From positions 1 through 64,000 of the forward strand of contig CAXIUP010000237.1 of NCBI GenBank assembly GCA_964035015.1: a stretch of 64,000 nucleotides of DNA. Reading direction: 5' to 3'. The notes below the pieces were generated by a model, which searched no databases, was not told the DNA's origin, and worked only from the letters and a program-made list of their open reading frames with translations. Within the stretch, counting starts at the first letter, position 1. Each line of letters starts with the position of its first letter. This stretch comes from Corallium rubrum (Eukaryota > Cnidaria > Anthozoa > Scleralcyonacea > Coralliidae). Below are positions 12,673 to 23,400 of the stretch, piece after piece. The position numbers and the translations under genes were made by a program.

Positions 12673-14475
12673 TTAGAGAGCTTAAGCAAACGACGTTTTT
12701 GACAACACGGACGTCAGATGTCCGCGAGTAGACTGGATCTAAAGCGGCGTTCGTGGCGTCGCGCGTTTACGTTAAGCAACTCGCGTTCTTGATGCAAGAA
12801 CGTCCATACTCTATTAGATGATTTTACTTTTTAAACAAACCAATAATCATCTGTGCTAACAAGCATGTAAGCAAACTCTTTCCACCCAGCTAATGAAGAG
12901 ATGTATAAAACAGTTTCAGAAGTGGAATATAGGGGGTCATTGGCCTAAATTAGAAAACCAAAAAGTACAACAAAAATAGTTTATTTCATGAATGCCACAG
13001 AGAGTTATAATCCTGCAAACTAGATTTTTATGTTACAATAAATGTTAACTGTATAATAATATACATGACAAAATTACTACATCCTGATTAATTATATTAA
13101 TTATACAGTAATACATTGTTTGAACAATGACAGTTTAAAGAGTACAGAAAATAAAATCACTTGTAGTGCCATAATATTGAATTGCATAACACCATAGTAC
13201 ATAAGTCCTTGGGCTTGACTTGATAGTTGTCTCAATTGTTTACTCACACAATCCAGCCTTTTATAGCTTACTCTAGCTGTTTCCATCCACTTCCTTCAGA
13301 CTTTCCTTTGTAGTATTAGCTGTTATTATAAATATACAAAAAATAAATTACAAGCTACACTATGGAACACCATCAGAAAATGTAATTTAGAATGTGCATG
13401 AACTTAGGATATCAAGTAAAATAAAGTGTAAATTAAGTTAAAATTCAGAAACTATTGAGAGTTCGAGGCAGTTTTTAATGAATCAGGATAAACTATAACT
13501 AATTGATATTTTCTTATGAAATGCTCGAGGCCGGACAATCATTTGGATGTTTAAATGTAAAAAATAGAATATCATACGGACTGCATTTCGATTAGACAAT
13601 TGTGAAATGCAATTGTTATTGGACATCTTAAAATCAGAGATTCTTACAAGACAATGTAACCTGTGATTTGCTAAAACCCCAAAATTTCCGCCAGCTTCTG
13701 CATGAACTTATGCAACGAGATAATTTTGAAAACTTATATAGCTATCGTTTTGCTTTGCTCAATTATAAAAGGACTCGACGCTTTCAAGCAAACAAAACTG
13801 CCCAGAAAAATAGTTTTTAATATCAAGTAACACTCTTCTAGATTATTTCTACGGGTAAAATGCTTCAAATTTTTGATAAACTATAAACTTTAGAAAACAC
13901 AACTGCCTGAAACTTGTTTGTAAAAATAATAATATTCGTTGTGGGAAATTCTGAAATTTGAATTATCGAAGTGATATCTCTCTCAAACAAAATGCATGAT
14001 CTTGTGAACACAATTTCATTTCAAAATGTCTTGCTAACAAGTGTTACACAAGCAGTAAAGATGGATAAACGAGTAAAACAACCAACTACACCAGCTTTTA
14101 AATGAAATATATCTATGAAAATGCTTTTGGAGGAACTAGAAACAGAAGACATCTACTGTAAAACATCGGTTTATTAATCGAAGCTATATCTGCCGTAAAA
14201 ATAGTTGACATGAATTTGCTTCTAAAGATTCAGTAAAATATGCATTTGAGAACACTATCTATGAACGTTTTACTGCAAAAGATGTAAAATTTGGTCCAGA
14301 AATTACACTTACCTTGAGGCGTTCTTGATCATCAACACGTACCGCAAAACTTGAGGTTTGGCGTCGGTGACTTCACTTCACGGACGTGATGTCCTCAAAC
14401 CCCGCGAAAACAACGACAGTTTACTTCCGGTTGACGTCCGTGTTATCAAAAACGCCGCTTGCTTAAGCTCTCTAA
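12673..14475. mobile_element. 1.8 kb non-autonomous inverted-repeat element
   Basis: The left terminus TTAGAGAGCTTAAGCAAACG continues to about 12715; the right terminus at 14432-14475 is its inverted copy with a few mismatches. Internal sequence shows no transposase and only short, unsupported open frames. A 55-bp sequence just left of it (about 12618-12672, with TTTTCTCAAGAAATAA) is repeated directly at about 14630-14682, too long to be a simple target duplication. It may be the remnant of a host repeat. Confidence 0.55.
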
Positions 14476-14721
14476 TGGCAGAAAGATAATTCACCTTGCT
14501 ACAACATACGTACAGTTCATCCGACCAAATAGCTTAGTTTCCCTAAAAAAAGAGAAATACCAAACATGTCCAATCATAATAGCGGCAGCTATTTTGAAAT
14601 TTTTTTTCCGTATGTATTATAATGTCTTCTCCGAATGTTTTCTCGAGAAATAAACCACTGTAGAAGCTATCAAATATACTGGAAGAAAGATAACAGCCAT
14701 GAGATGTTGTTGTTAAGACTA

Positions 14722-15039
14722 TGACGTCAAAGGCCTCCAGTTACACTTTGGACATTTTAATGGGGGCCGTCAAATTTAAGATTTCTACTCGCAATAACAG
14801 CGACTCTTTTTTGAGTTTCGAGTTAAAACTTCGTACAGTAGGTTGTAAGTGAGTAGATTAACCTAGACATACAGGGTCGGAAGTGACGTCACGCTATGGA
14901 CCGGAAGTAAATGTGTATGACGTCAGCACTTTTTAGCCCCCATATGATGTCATCGGCGTACGTACGCGTACGTACAGTACGTACAGCACATCCAGGGTCG
15001 GAAGTGACGTCACAGGGGTGTGCGCACAGGCTGACGTCA
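14722..15039. promoter_or_regulatory. Cluster of five TGACGTCA (CRE/ATF-type) octamers in the left arm
   Basis: Perfect TGACGTCA palindromes occur at 14722, 14884, 14918, 15005 and 15032, and again mirrored in the right arm (about 18236-18551). TGACGTCA is the consensus site for CREB/ATF bZIP factors. The number in 320 bp is far above chance. They may be element-encoded promoter sites or binding sites for movement, or may simply be palindromic building blocks. No function is shown by the sequence. Confidence 0.45.
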
Positions 15040-15651
15040 TCATTTTTGCGTACGTACGCGTACGTACGCGATATCATCAAATTCCCCATAAATTCTTTTT
15101 TTTCGGAATAAAGAACACAATGCTCGCGGGCTACTTTTCGACAGCTATTTCGGAACGCACTCGGGTTTCCTTCGGTCATCATCGTATTATTTCAAGATGG
15201 TGAAGATCGATAAATAAAAACAGTATTGGAACAGTTTGGCTTGCTTTTTTTCCCTTTCTTTTTTAGTGAATATGAGGAAAAAGATGGATTTGTGACAGCG
15301 TTCAGGTTTTTCTAATTACCAAGCCATTTTAAATTATCTTTCTTTTTGGATTAATGATCACAGTGACAATGTGCATTAGACACTTTTATAAGTTTATGTA
15401 CACTGAATTACTTAAACCGATGTTTTATAAGTTTATGTACACTGAATTATTTAGACTGATGTTTTATAAGTCTACGTGAGAATTTTCTACCATAACTAAA
15501 CACTTAATAAGTATACTGTTCAGGTTTTTACGTTGTTTGTTTATGTAAATGGTTACACGAGAAAGAAACGTCATGTGGCTATTTTCAATGGGTACCTGAA
15601 CCAGCAAAGTCGTCCCGCGTTGAAGAGCCGTTCATTTTTGTGAGATGAGAA

Positions 15652-16160
15652 GATGAGCACGTGCTCATAACTGCTCTGAGCACTTGCTCATTGGCTCATA
15701 AGTGCTCTGAGCACTTGCTCATTGGCTCATAAGTGCCCTGAGCACTTGCTCATTGGCTCATAAGTGCTCTGAGCACTTGCTCATTGGCTCATAACTGCTC
15801 TGAGCACTTGCTCATTGGCTCATAACTGCTCATGAGCACTTGCTCATTGGCTCATAACTGCTCATGAGCACTTGCTCATTGGCTCATAAGTGCTCTGAGC
15901 ACTTGCTCATTGGCTCATAACTGCTCTGAGCACTTGCTCATTGGCTCATAAGTGCTCTGAGCACTTGCTCATTGGCTCATAAGTGCTCTGAGCACTTGCT
16001 CATTGGCTCATAAGTGCTCTGAGCACTTGCTCATTGGCTCATAAGTGCTCTGAGCACTTGCTCATTGGCTCATAAGTGCTCTGAGCACTTGCTCATTGGC
16101 TCATAACTGCTCTGAGCACTTGCTCATTGGCTCATAACTGCTCTGAGCACTTGCTCATAT
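15652..16160. repeat. 31-bp tandem array in left arm (about 16 copies)
   Basis: The unit contains the exact palindrome AAGTGCTCTGAGCACTT followed by GCTCATTGGCTCAT. Variants change AAG to AAC or insert AT (CTCATGAG). The mirror-image array is at 17171-17646, with the variant order largely mirrored. Confidence 0.95.
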
Positions 16161-16425
16161 GGCCCGATCAGGCCGATGACCTGTTTTCTGACTAGACGTC
16201 CTAACCTGGGCAAGCCCAGGCTTGTCATGCTCCAGGACTTATTATTGCTTAAAAAATGAAACAAGACACAATACAATTTTGATAAATTTTTATTTCACAT
16301 AAGCATTACATCGATTCACTGATCATCATCACTATCTGAAATTCCTAGTCCAAAAATCAAGTGGTGTTTATTAATAAGGACTTTCCGTCCCTACTCGTCA
16401 TTTACAGGTTGTCTGAGCTGGAAGA

Positions 16426-16983
16426 ATGAGCTGCCAATATTGTGGGAAAATGTTTAATAAAGGCTATAATCTAAGACGGCACGAAAACGATTGTCCGTCA
16501 AGGGAATACACTGACACTGAGGAGCCTGATATGGAATCTGATGAAGAAATGTCAAGCTCGTCGTATGATGAAAACAGTCAGAGTTCCGAAGATGAGGGTG
16601 AAATAAAGGAAGAGATTGATCCTTGGGCAACCATGATTGACGATGCAAAAGTGACGGTTCGGCCAGAATATGATGAACTATTAAAAACGTTGCAAATGGA
16701 AGGGCAAGAAGAAAGTGTAGCTAAGCAGAAAGCCTTTGAAAAAATTCTTCCTGAACTTCAGAAAGAATTCGCTGACGTTTACGTGGATAATTTACATTGG
16801 ATGAAAGCACTTAAAAAGGATCCTGTGCATGGAAAGATCATGGAAACGAAGCAGACACTTGTGAACGAAGACTCGTTTGATCCTGATGAAGCTTTATCTG
16901 CAGCGGTTGACAAAAGAAAGTTTCTTTTGAAACAGCTTTTAGAAGATCAAGGACGTTTTTCAGATAGTGATGATGATCAGTGA
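16426..16983 (+). CDS. Zinc-finger, acidic protein carried by the foldback-like element
   Basis: An intact 185-aa frame. Residues 3-23 form one zinc finger with spacing C-x2-C-x12-H-x4-C (CQYCGKMFNKGYNLRRHENDC without its last residue is the core), normally a nucleic-acid or protein contact. Residues 28-70 are strongly acidic and serine-rich (MESDEEMSSSSYDE). Residues 80-150 look helical and charged (KAFEKILPELQKEFADVY). The C-terminus ends in SDSDDDQ, and those codons lie in the right inverted arm. A TTTACAG acceptor-like site lies just upstream (16401-16407), so an upstream exon is possible. AATAAA follows the stop within about 25 bases. I do not recognise the family. Preservation of the frame in an otherwise non-coding element suggests it is, or recently was, under selection. 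A DNA-binding role in the element's own movement or expression is speculation. Confidence 0.7.
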   Translation: MSCQYCGKMFNKGYNLRRHENDCPSREYTDTEEPDMESDEEMSSSSYDENSQSSEDEGEIKEEIDPWATMIDDAKVTVRPEYDELLKTLQMEGQEESVAKQKAFEKILPELQKEFADVYVDNLHWMKALKKDPVHGKIMETKQTLVNEDSFDPDEALSAAVDKRKFLLKQLLEDQGRFSDSDDDQ

Positions 16984-17170
16984 ATCGATGTAATGCTTAT
17001 GTGAAATAAAAATTTATCAAAATTGTATTGTGTCTTGTTTCATTTTTTAAGCAATAATAAGTCCTGGAGCATGACAAGCCTGGGCTTGCCCAGGTTAGGA
17101 CGTCTAGTCAGCAAACGGACCATCGGGCCTGATCGGGCCTTATAGGGCCAAAACGGGCCTGATCGGGCCA

Positions 17171-17646
17171 TATGAGCAAGTGCTCAGAGCAGTTATGAGC
17201 CAATGAGCAAGTGCTCAGAGCAGTTATGAGCCAATGAGCAAGTGCTCAGAGCACTTATGAGCCAATGAGCAAGTGCTCAGAGCACTTATGAGCCAATGAG
17301 CAAGTGCTCAGAGCACTTATGAGCCAATGAGCAAGTGCTCAGAGCACTTATGAGCCAATGAGCAAGTGCTCAGAGCAGTTATGAGCCAATGAGCAAGTGC
17401 TCAGAGCACTTATGAGCCAATGAGCAAGTGCTCATGAGCAGTTATGAGCCAATGAGCAAGTGCTCATGAGCAGTTATGAGCCAATGAGCAAGTGCTCAGA
17501 GCAGTTATGAGCCAATGAGCAAGTGCTCAGAGCACTTATGAGCCAATGAGCAAGTGCTCAGGGCACTTATGAGCCAATGAGCCAGTGCTCAGAGCACTTA
17601 TGAGCCAATGAGCAAGTGCTCAGAGCAGTTATGAGCATGTGCTCAT
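17171..17646. repeat. 31-bp tandem array in right arm (about 15 copies)
   Basis: Inverted copy of the left-arm array, unit GAGCAAGTGCTCAGAGCACT plus TATGAGCCAAT. It has one less repeat and private variants (CAGGGCAC, GAGCCAGTG), so it is not an exact mirror. Confidence 0.95.
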
Positions 17647-18580
17647 CTTCTCATCTCACAAAAATGAACGGCTCTTCAACGCGGGACGACTTTGCTGGTT
17701 CAGGTACCCATTGAAAATAGCCACATGACGTTTCTTTCTCGTGTAACCATTTACATAAACAAACAACGTAAAAACCTGAACAGTATACTTATTAAGTGTT
17801 TAGTTATGGTAGAAAATTCTCACGTAGACTTATAAAACATCAGTCTAAATAATTCAGTGTACATAAACTTATAAAACATCGGTTTAAGTAATTCAGTGTA
17901 CATAAACTTATAAAAGTGTCTAATGCACATTGTCACTGTGATCATTAATCCAAAAAGAAAGATAATTTAAAATGGCTTGGTAATTAGAAAAACCTGAACG
18001 CTGTCTCAAATCCATCTTTTTCCTCATATTCACTAAAAAAGAAAGGGAAAAAAAGCAAGCCAAACTGTTCCAATACTCTTGAAATAATACGATGATGACC
18101 GAAGGAAACCCGAGTGCGTTCCGAAATAGCTGTCGAAAAGTAGCCCGCGAGCATTGTGTTCTTTATTCCGAAAAAAAGAATTTATGGGGAATTTGATGAT
18201 ATCGCGTACGTACGCGTACGTACGCAAAAATGATGACGTCAGCCTGTGCGCACACCCCTGTGACGTCACTTCCGACCCTGGATGTGCTGTACGTACTGTA
18301 CGTACGCGTACGTACGCTGATGACATCATATGGGGGCTAAAAAGTGCTGACGTCATACACATTTACTTCCGGTCCATAGCGTGACGTCACTTCCGACCCT
18401 GTATGTCTAGGTTAATCTACTCACTTACAACCTACTGTACGAAGTTTTAACTCGAAACTCAAAAAAGAGTCGCTGTTATTGCGAGTAGAAATCTTAAATT
18501 TGACGGCCGCCATTAAAATGTCCAAAGTGTAACTGGAGGCCTTTGACGTCATAGTCTTAACAACAACATCTCATGGCTGT

Positions 18581-19953
18581 AGAATTACTGTGGAATACAA
18601 GAAGTTGTCAGTGAATAAAAAATAGAATATTCCATCATTCCATCAACGCACACAGTTATACAGGATTGTAGTAATGATCCGCTGCATGGATTGCGCAGCG
18701 TATAAGCCCATTTGACAAATCATACGAGCAAACTGGGTTAGGTTTGTTCGGAACGCGCCGACGCGCAATTTTATAAGCCAGATGATTCATAGTTTGTTCC
18801 AACAATTTTCCATGAAGATTTTTAGGGCGACCTCACTTACACTACGATAAAGCAGACGACAACGAAGGTTGAATTTGATGTATTGTACTTGAATATGTAA
18901 AATACATGTATATACTAGCAATTCATTTAGTATTTTAAAACTTAAAGAAAATGATATTAGAATTATACAGATGTTACAAAATAAATAGCATAACTAACTC
19001 AGTCTGATTTACAAAGCAACAAAGCGTAAATACTAATCTAAATATTTTAGCAGTAGAAAACTTAAGAAATTTAACCAAAACAATTCTACAAGCTGAAGCA
19101 GTTCAGCACATTATTGATTACTGTATTTTAAAGTTATACTTATACTTATAGTGATACTCTACCTTTGTGAGCCACGTCAACAAGCCATTGGAAATTGACA
19201 GAATTTAAATTATATACCGAGGCCAACTAGTTTTCTTTTCTTTTCTGTCACTGTATAATTTCCAACAGGAGAGAAAATGCTCTCGAACTTTTGAATTTCT
19301 ATGTAGTAGTTGCCAACAGCATCTACAGCGACATTCTTTGGACTTCACCATCTGGTATCAAGTACAAGCTAGAGCCACATTCATACCAACATTCATACCA
19401 CATAAAGATACAAACGAGCGCATCGTGAAAAACTTCTTTCTGTGTCTCTAGCAGACTAACACTCTTTCTCAAGAAGAAACCACGACGTCAGAATTTAAAT
19501 GTTGCTATATAGAAATTTTTTTGTACTTTTCTTCGACAATATCTTGTTCGTATTGCACGATTATCGATCCCGTCAGCCGAAGCAATAGTCATCGTCCTGG
19601 CAAATTCCGAAAGCAGATTCGTCAAAATGGGCTACCATATACTCCAAACATATAACGCATGATTCCGTTTCGATCCATAGCCAGAAGAACAACTAAATGA
19701 TGATGAAATTCGACATTTTTGTTGTCAAATTATATGCGCTCTCGTTGTTTCTTCCTTAGTCACGCAAGTTTGGGTTAAGACTATGACGTCACAACCCTTC
19801 TCAGGTATCAATATTCACTTTGAATGGCGGACGCAATTTTCATTTGTTTATATCGGTTCAAATTTTGTACACGGGGTATTTATATCTCAATAAAGTTCGT
19901 GGAAGTTAAATTTCCGCCAAACTTTGTGGTCGATTTTTCGTCTCAGTGACACT
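18581..19953. other. Right flank of the nested unit; no gene
   Basis: No coding sequence supported. A diverged relative of the foldback outer end (GTTAAGACTATGACGTCA) lies at about 19773, just inside the right TTAA-bordered terminus. Confidence 0.5.
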
Positions 19954-20269
19954 TTAAAACATGTTCGCACGCTTAGAGTACAGGGTGTAAGGGTGGACAT
20001 ATCAAATGTTAATTGGTAAACAATGCATGTATAAAACCTCAAACTAGCTGAAATTAAGATTTTGAATATACACGAAGCAAGTACCGCTGCGGCTGCTACT
20101 TTGCACACAAGCGTGGCTCTCGCGCGTTCAATGAATCAGCAAAAAAGGGCGAGACCCACCTGAGTGCATGCGCAGTTGTCGCCATTTGTTCGTCATTGGC
20201 ATGTCCCACAATCAAGTCCGCGTTTGCTTGTATACATAACATCAAATGTTGCGATCCTTGACATAGCTA

Positions 20270-20370
20270 TGGATGATCCACCACCGCCACCTCTAGTCAG
20301 GACACACCGTTTGCGGGGGCAGGCACTGCGTGATTTCTTAAAGTCCTTGGAGAAGCAGGCTCAAGGATGA
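20270..20370 (+). CDS. Short proline-rich open frame, uncertain
   Basis: Encodes 33 residues: MDDPPPPPLVRTH, then a charged helical stretch (ALRDFLKSLEKQ). It lies just 3' of, and antisense to, the HMG-box-like gene, in a locally GC-rich patch. It has no splice or family support and may be chance. It is reported because the composition looks protein-like. Confidence 0.2.
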
Positions 20371-20406
20371 TAAGGATGAGCCAGAAAGGTAGCGCCTGAA
20401 CCTTGC

Positions 20407-23400
20407 CTAGGAGGCCTTACGGGGCCTCCGCCAACCCGAAACAAGTGAATAGAAGTGCCGCCGCCGCAATTTTCCGTTTCGTAAACGGTCGTTGCCAACC
20501 CGAACGGTCGATGCCAACCCAATGTCCCTATGTGTATTGTGTACCCCTATGTGTACCATTGCCATGCGGTAATCCTTTTCACGAGCAAACATCTTGTTGC
20601 AACATGAACACTTCTGTTTTTCTTCCAGCATGCCTGTGTCCAAATCTTCTCGCTTTCGTTGTGCTTCATGTTTCCATTCCTACAAAATAACATAAAGGTC
20701 ACACCTTCTCATTATTTAACTAAACAGCCATTCCATAGTGGACAATGCCTGTGGGTAATTGTGGTGATTTTTGTTTTCACATTCCAGAAGGCCAACTAGG
20801 TATTGTAGCACCCAAGGTATTGTACAGTAGGTTTTATTATGTTAATTTTTTTTCCAACAATGTGTCATTTCTGTGGAATGGCTGTAAATATTGTTCATTG
20901 ATTCCATTAATGAAAACAACAAACATAAATTAAATGACTTACCCTTCTTCTTTCTCCCCCTATCTGTCTCCACATACTTGCTGCCAGAGAACAAGCCTTC
21001 CCAATGTTGGCATCGTTATCTAGTTTGTTCATTATAGCTGGCTGTGTAAAACAATGCAAATTTTTAAATCAAATAATAGCCAATAAAGGAGTGTTCATAA
21101 TTTACCCATGGGGGGGGGTGGGGGGGGGGGTGTGTTATTGGGGGTATGGCAATTTTGAGGGGGGGGGGGCATGATTTTTCAACAATAAGTTTGTTTTTCA
21201 ATAGTTAATAACACTTTACAATTTGTTACAATCTATTCAATAAAAATAAAGCAACCAGTACAATAAATTAGTAACTCAAATTAACACTCAATTTTTTGGG
21301 ACTGTTTTTATAAATGACTGGAGTGGGCAAACGTGGGTGGAGTGGACAAACTCGGTGGAGTTACTGGAGTGGGCAAGAGTTACTTGGGCCACAAACTGCA
21401 CAGAGTTGCGTGCGGAGTACACTAAAGGTTTCTGTCTCAATAACAAGGCAGCACTTCACTTGCAATAGTAACTTCTAGTATTATTCAAGACCACAATCTA
21501 TAACCCGTAAAAATAAAATCTTACAGACACTTTATTTTATTTTGTAATGGAAATTTATCCATGACTTCTGGTAGCAAAAACTATGATATTATAATCACAA
21601 TTCAAAAGATAACCAGCCAATTACAATAGTTCATTCAATCACCTGACTCCAGTGAAACTCAAGATATTAGATGAAAACTGGTGTTCATCTAATTCTTAAG
21701 ATCTAAATTATCTATGCAAAATAAACAAGTTGCTGTATGAATAAATTCTCCACACACTCATGAATAAAATCTCATGAGGGTTTATTTTAATTGCATTTTC
21801 AATTGAAATCACTCGATTGAGATGCCAAAAGATTTTTCTCTGCCACTTTTAATTTAGCCCAAAGCAAGCTTGCTTTAGATAAGGAAGCCCTGGGGAGATA
21901 TTTAAAGTAATATAATTTTATAATTCACCACTTCAACGCTAAAACCCACGTGTAGTGTCACGTGATGCAAAACGTAAACAAAGTCGAAAAATGCGGACAT
22001 TCAGCGCGGTGCGTCAATATGGTGGCCACTAAGAGATGCGCTTGGGGAACTTGTAAAAACGATTCTAGATACCCCCATTTAATGGTAAAAAATAAGAATG
22101 GCGATCCGGTACACTTTGTTCGATTCCCTGCTCCGAAAAGATTTGTGGATAAGCGACTGCGATGGATTGCGGCTTGTCATCGAGGCGATTCGTTTGTCTG
22201 CTCAAAAGACAGCTATATCTGTAGTTTACACTTCGCCGGAGAGAAAGGACCCACATCAGAAAACCCGGATCCCGTTTCGGCAATAGCCAGCAAAGAACAG
22301 GTAAGTTGTCTTTTTCTTCAGCATATCGATTGTACTTTTTCTTAGGTTCCTAAGCACTCGATCATTGTTTGGTATTAGACAAGGCGACTTCAAAAGAAAC
22401 GCAGACAGCTAGTCCGAACAGATCCCGCGAAGAAGCGAAGACGATTGTCAGTAGAGAAAGAGACTGCCCTTTCTCTTTTAAAATTAGCCGAATCTGTTCA
22501 CAACGAAGTTCCAAAACCAGTGGAGGAGGAATTATCTATTGCAGAAATTTTGGTGGCATTTGGCGAGACTGTAAACGTGGCAAAGCACGACTCAGATTGC
22601 AACCTTAAACAGCAAACGACTGAAAATAAAGTACCCTGTACCTCACAATCTCCGTCAAACAGCGAAACCTGTGATAAATTTACGGATCAAGACGATTGTC
22701 TAGAGTTGGCCAACACCACTGAAAAGTGAAATACTAGCTTGTAAACATTATTGCATCCACTAATTATTATAATTAATATGTAAATTGTTTCACATTTTCA
22801 CGAAACATTAAGAGAAATCTTTTAAGGAAAAATGCTGATGGAGCCTTTGGTATTTTAAAGCAGTGTGGACAGTTTATTTAATGTAATTTTATTTAATATA
22901 TAATCTCTTTCTGAATAGTCTTATTATAATATAGTTATATTTTGATCATCAACTTTAAATTAACATCTGCATATTTTTATTTCTTTGGTAGACAACCATC
23001 TCTGCTATAAGATAAAAAGAAAACATACCACTATACAGGTATGTTTACCACTTTATGTTGTCATTAGTAATTTACATGTTAAATAAAGACATTTTGTTTA
23101 GCAAGAAAAACAAAAATTAAATAGATCGAATTTAAATCTATGTCACCTGGATGTTTACTACAGGTGTGTCTAAGGGATGTCTGGATTTAATCTACCATAC
23201 AGTCGAGAAAAAAGCCAAGCACTTAATTATGTGGAAAGGGTTCAAGAGAACAAGGAAAAATGCAAAGAAGTTGAGCGAGAAATACACTAAGGTATGGTAA
23301 ATTAAAAGTAATGCTGTGCTAGTTTGTGATAGTAAGAAACAATTTGTCATAATTTATAACTTGCTTAATATTCTTTATTGATGATAATAATAATAATATT

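Larger units (their letters stand above)
14693..18580. mobile_element. Foldback-like palindromic element with an internal zinc-finger gene
   Basis: Arms of about 1.65 kb (14693-16342 and 16955-18580) are near-perfect inverted copies beginning ACAGCCATGAGATG. Only the middle 0.61 kb is unique, and it encodes one intact protein whose last nine or so codons lie inside the right arm. Each arm contains, from the outside in: GTTAAGACTATGACGTCA, a run of TGACGTCA octamers, CGTACGTACGCG palindromes, a unique stretch, a 31-bp tandem array, and a short region next to the gene. Long inverted repeats built partly of tandem subrepeats are the hallmark of foldback elements. I could not define a target-site duplication: the flanks are AAGATA and AGAATT. 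No transposase is present, so movement would need help in trans. Confidence 0.75.
11580..19953. mobile_element. Candidate TTAA-flanked transposon containing nested elements
   Basis: TTAA (11576-11579) is followed by AGTGTCACTGAGACGAAA. At the other side the exact reverse complement ends at 19953 and is followed by TTAA (19954-19957). TTAA duplications with inverted termini are characteristic of piggyBac and Kolobok DNA transposons. The 8.4 kb interior shows no transposase. It holds a 1.8 kb inverted-repeat element, the 3.9 kb foldback-like element and related fragments, so it would be a nested, non-autonomous unit. A variant end, TTAA then AGTGTCACTATGATGGAAA, occurs at 37234. That the two ends belong to one insertion is inference. 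Confidence 0.45.

Noticed and set aside
14889-15203. Open frames over the TGACGTCA/CGTACG part of the foldback arms
   Set aside because: The same frames occur mirrored at 18033-18384 and partly at 11738-11974, generated by palindromic DNA with no protein features.
16454-16648. Minus-strand frame opposite the foldback zinc-finger gene
   Set aside because: No recognisable content; the plus frame has the zinc finger and a polyadenylation signal.
22369-22608. Alternative frame over THAP exon 2 in both arms
   Set aside because: The spliced frame continues the basic region seamlessly at phase 0; the alternative has no domain and overlaps it.
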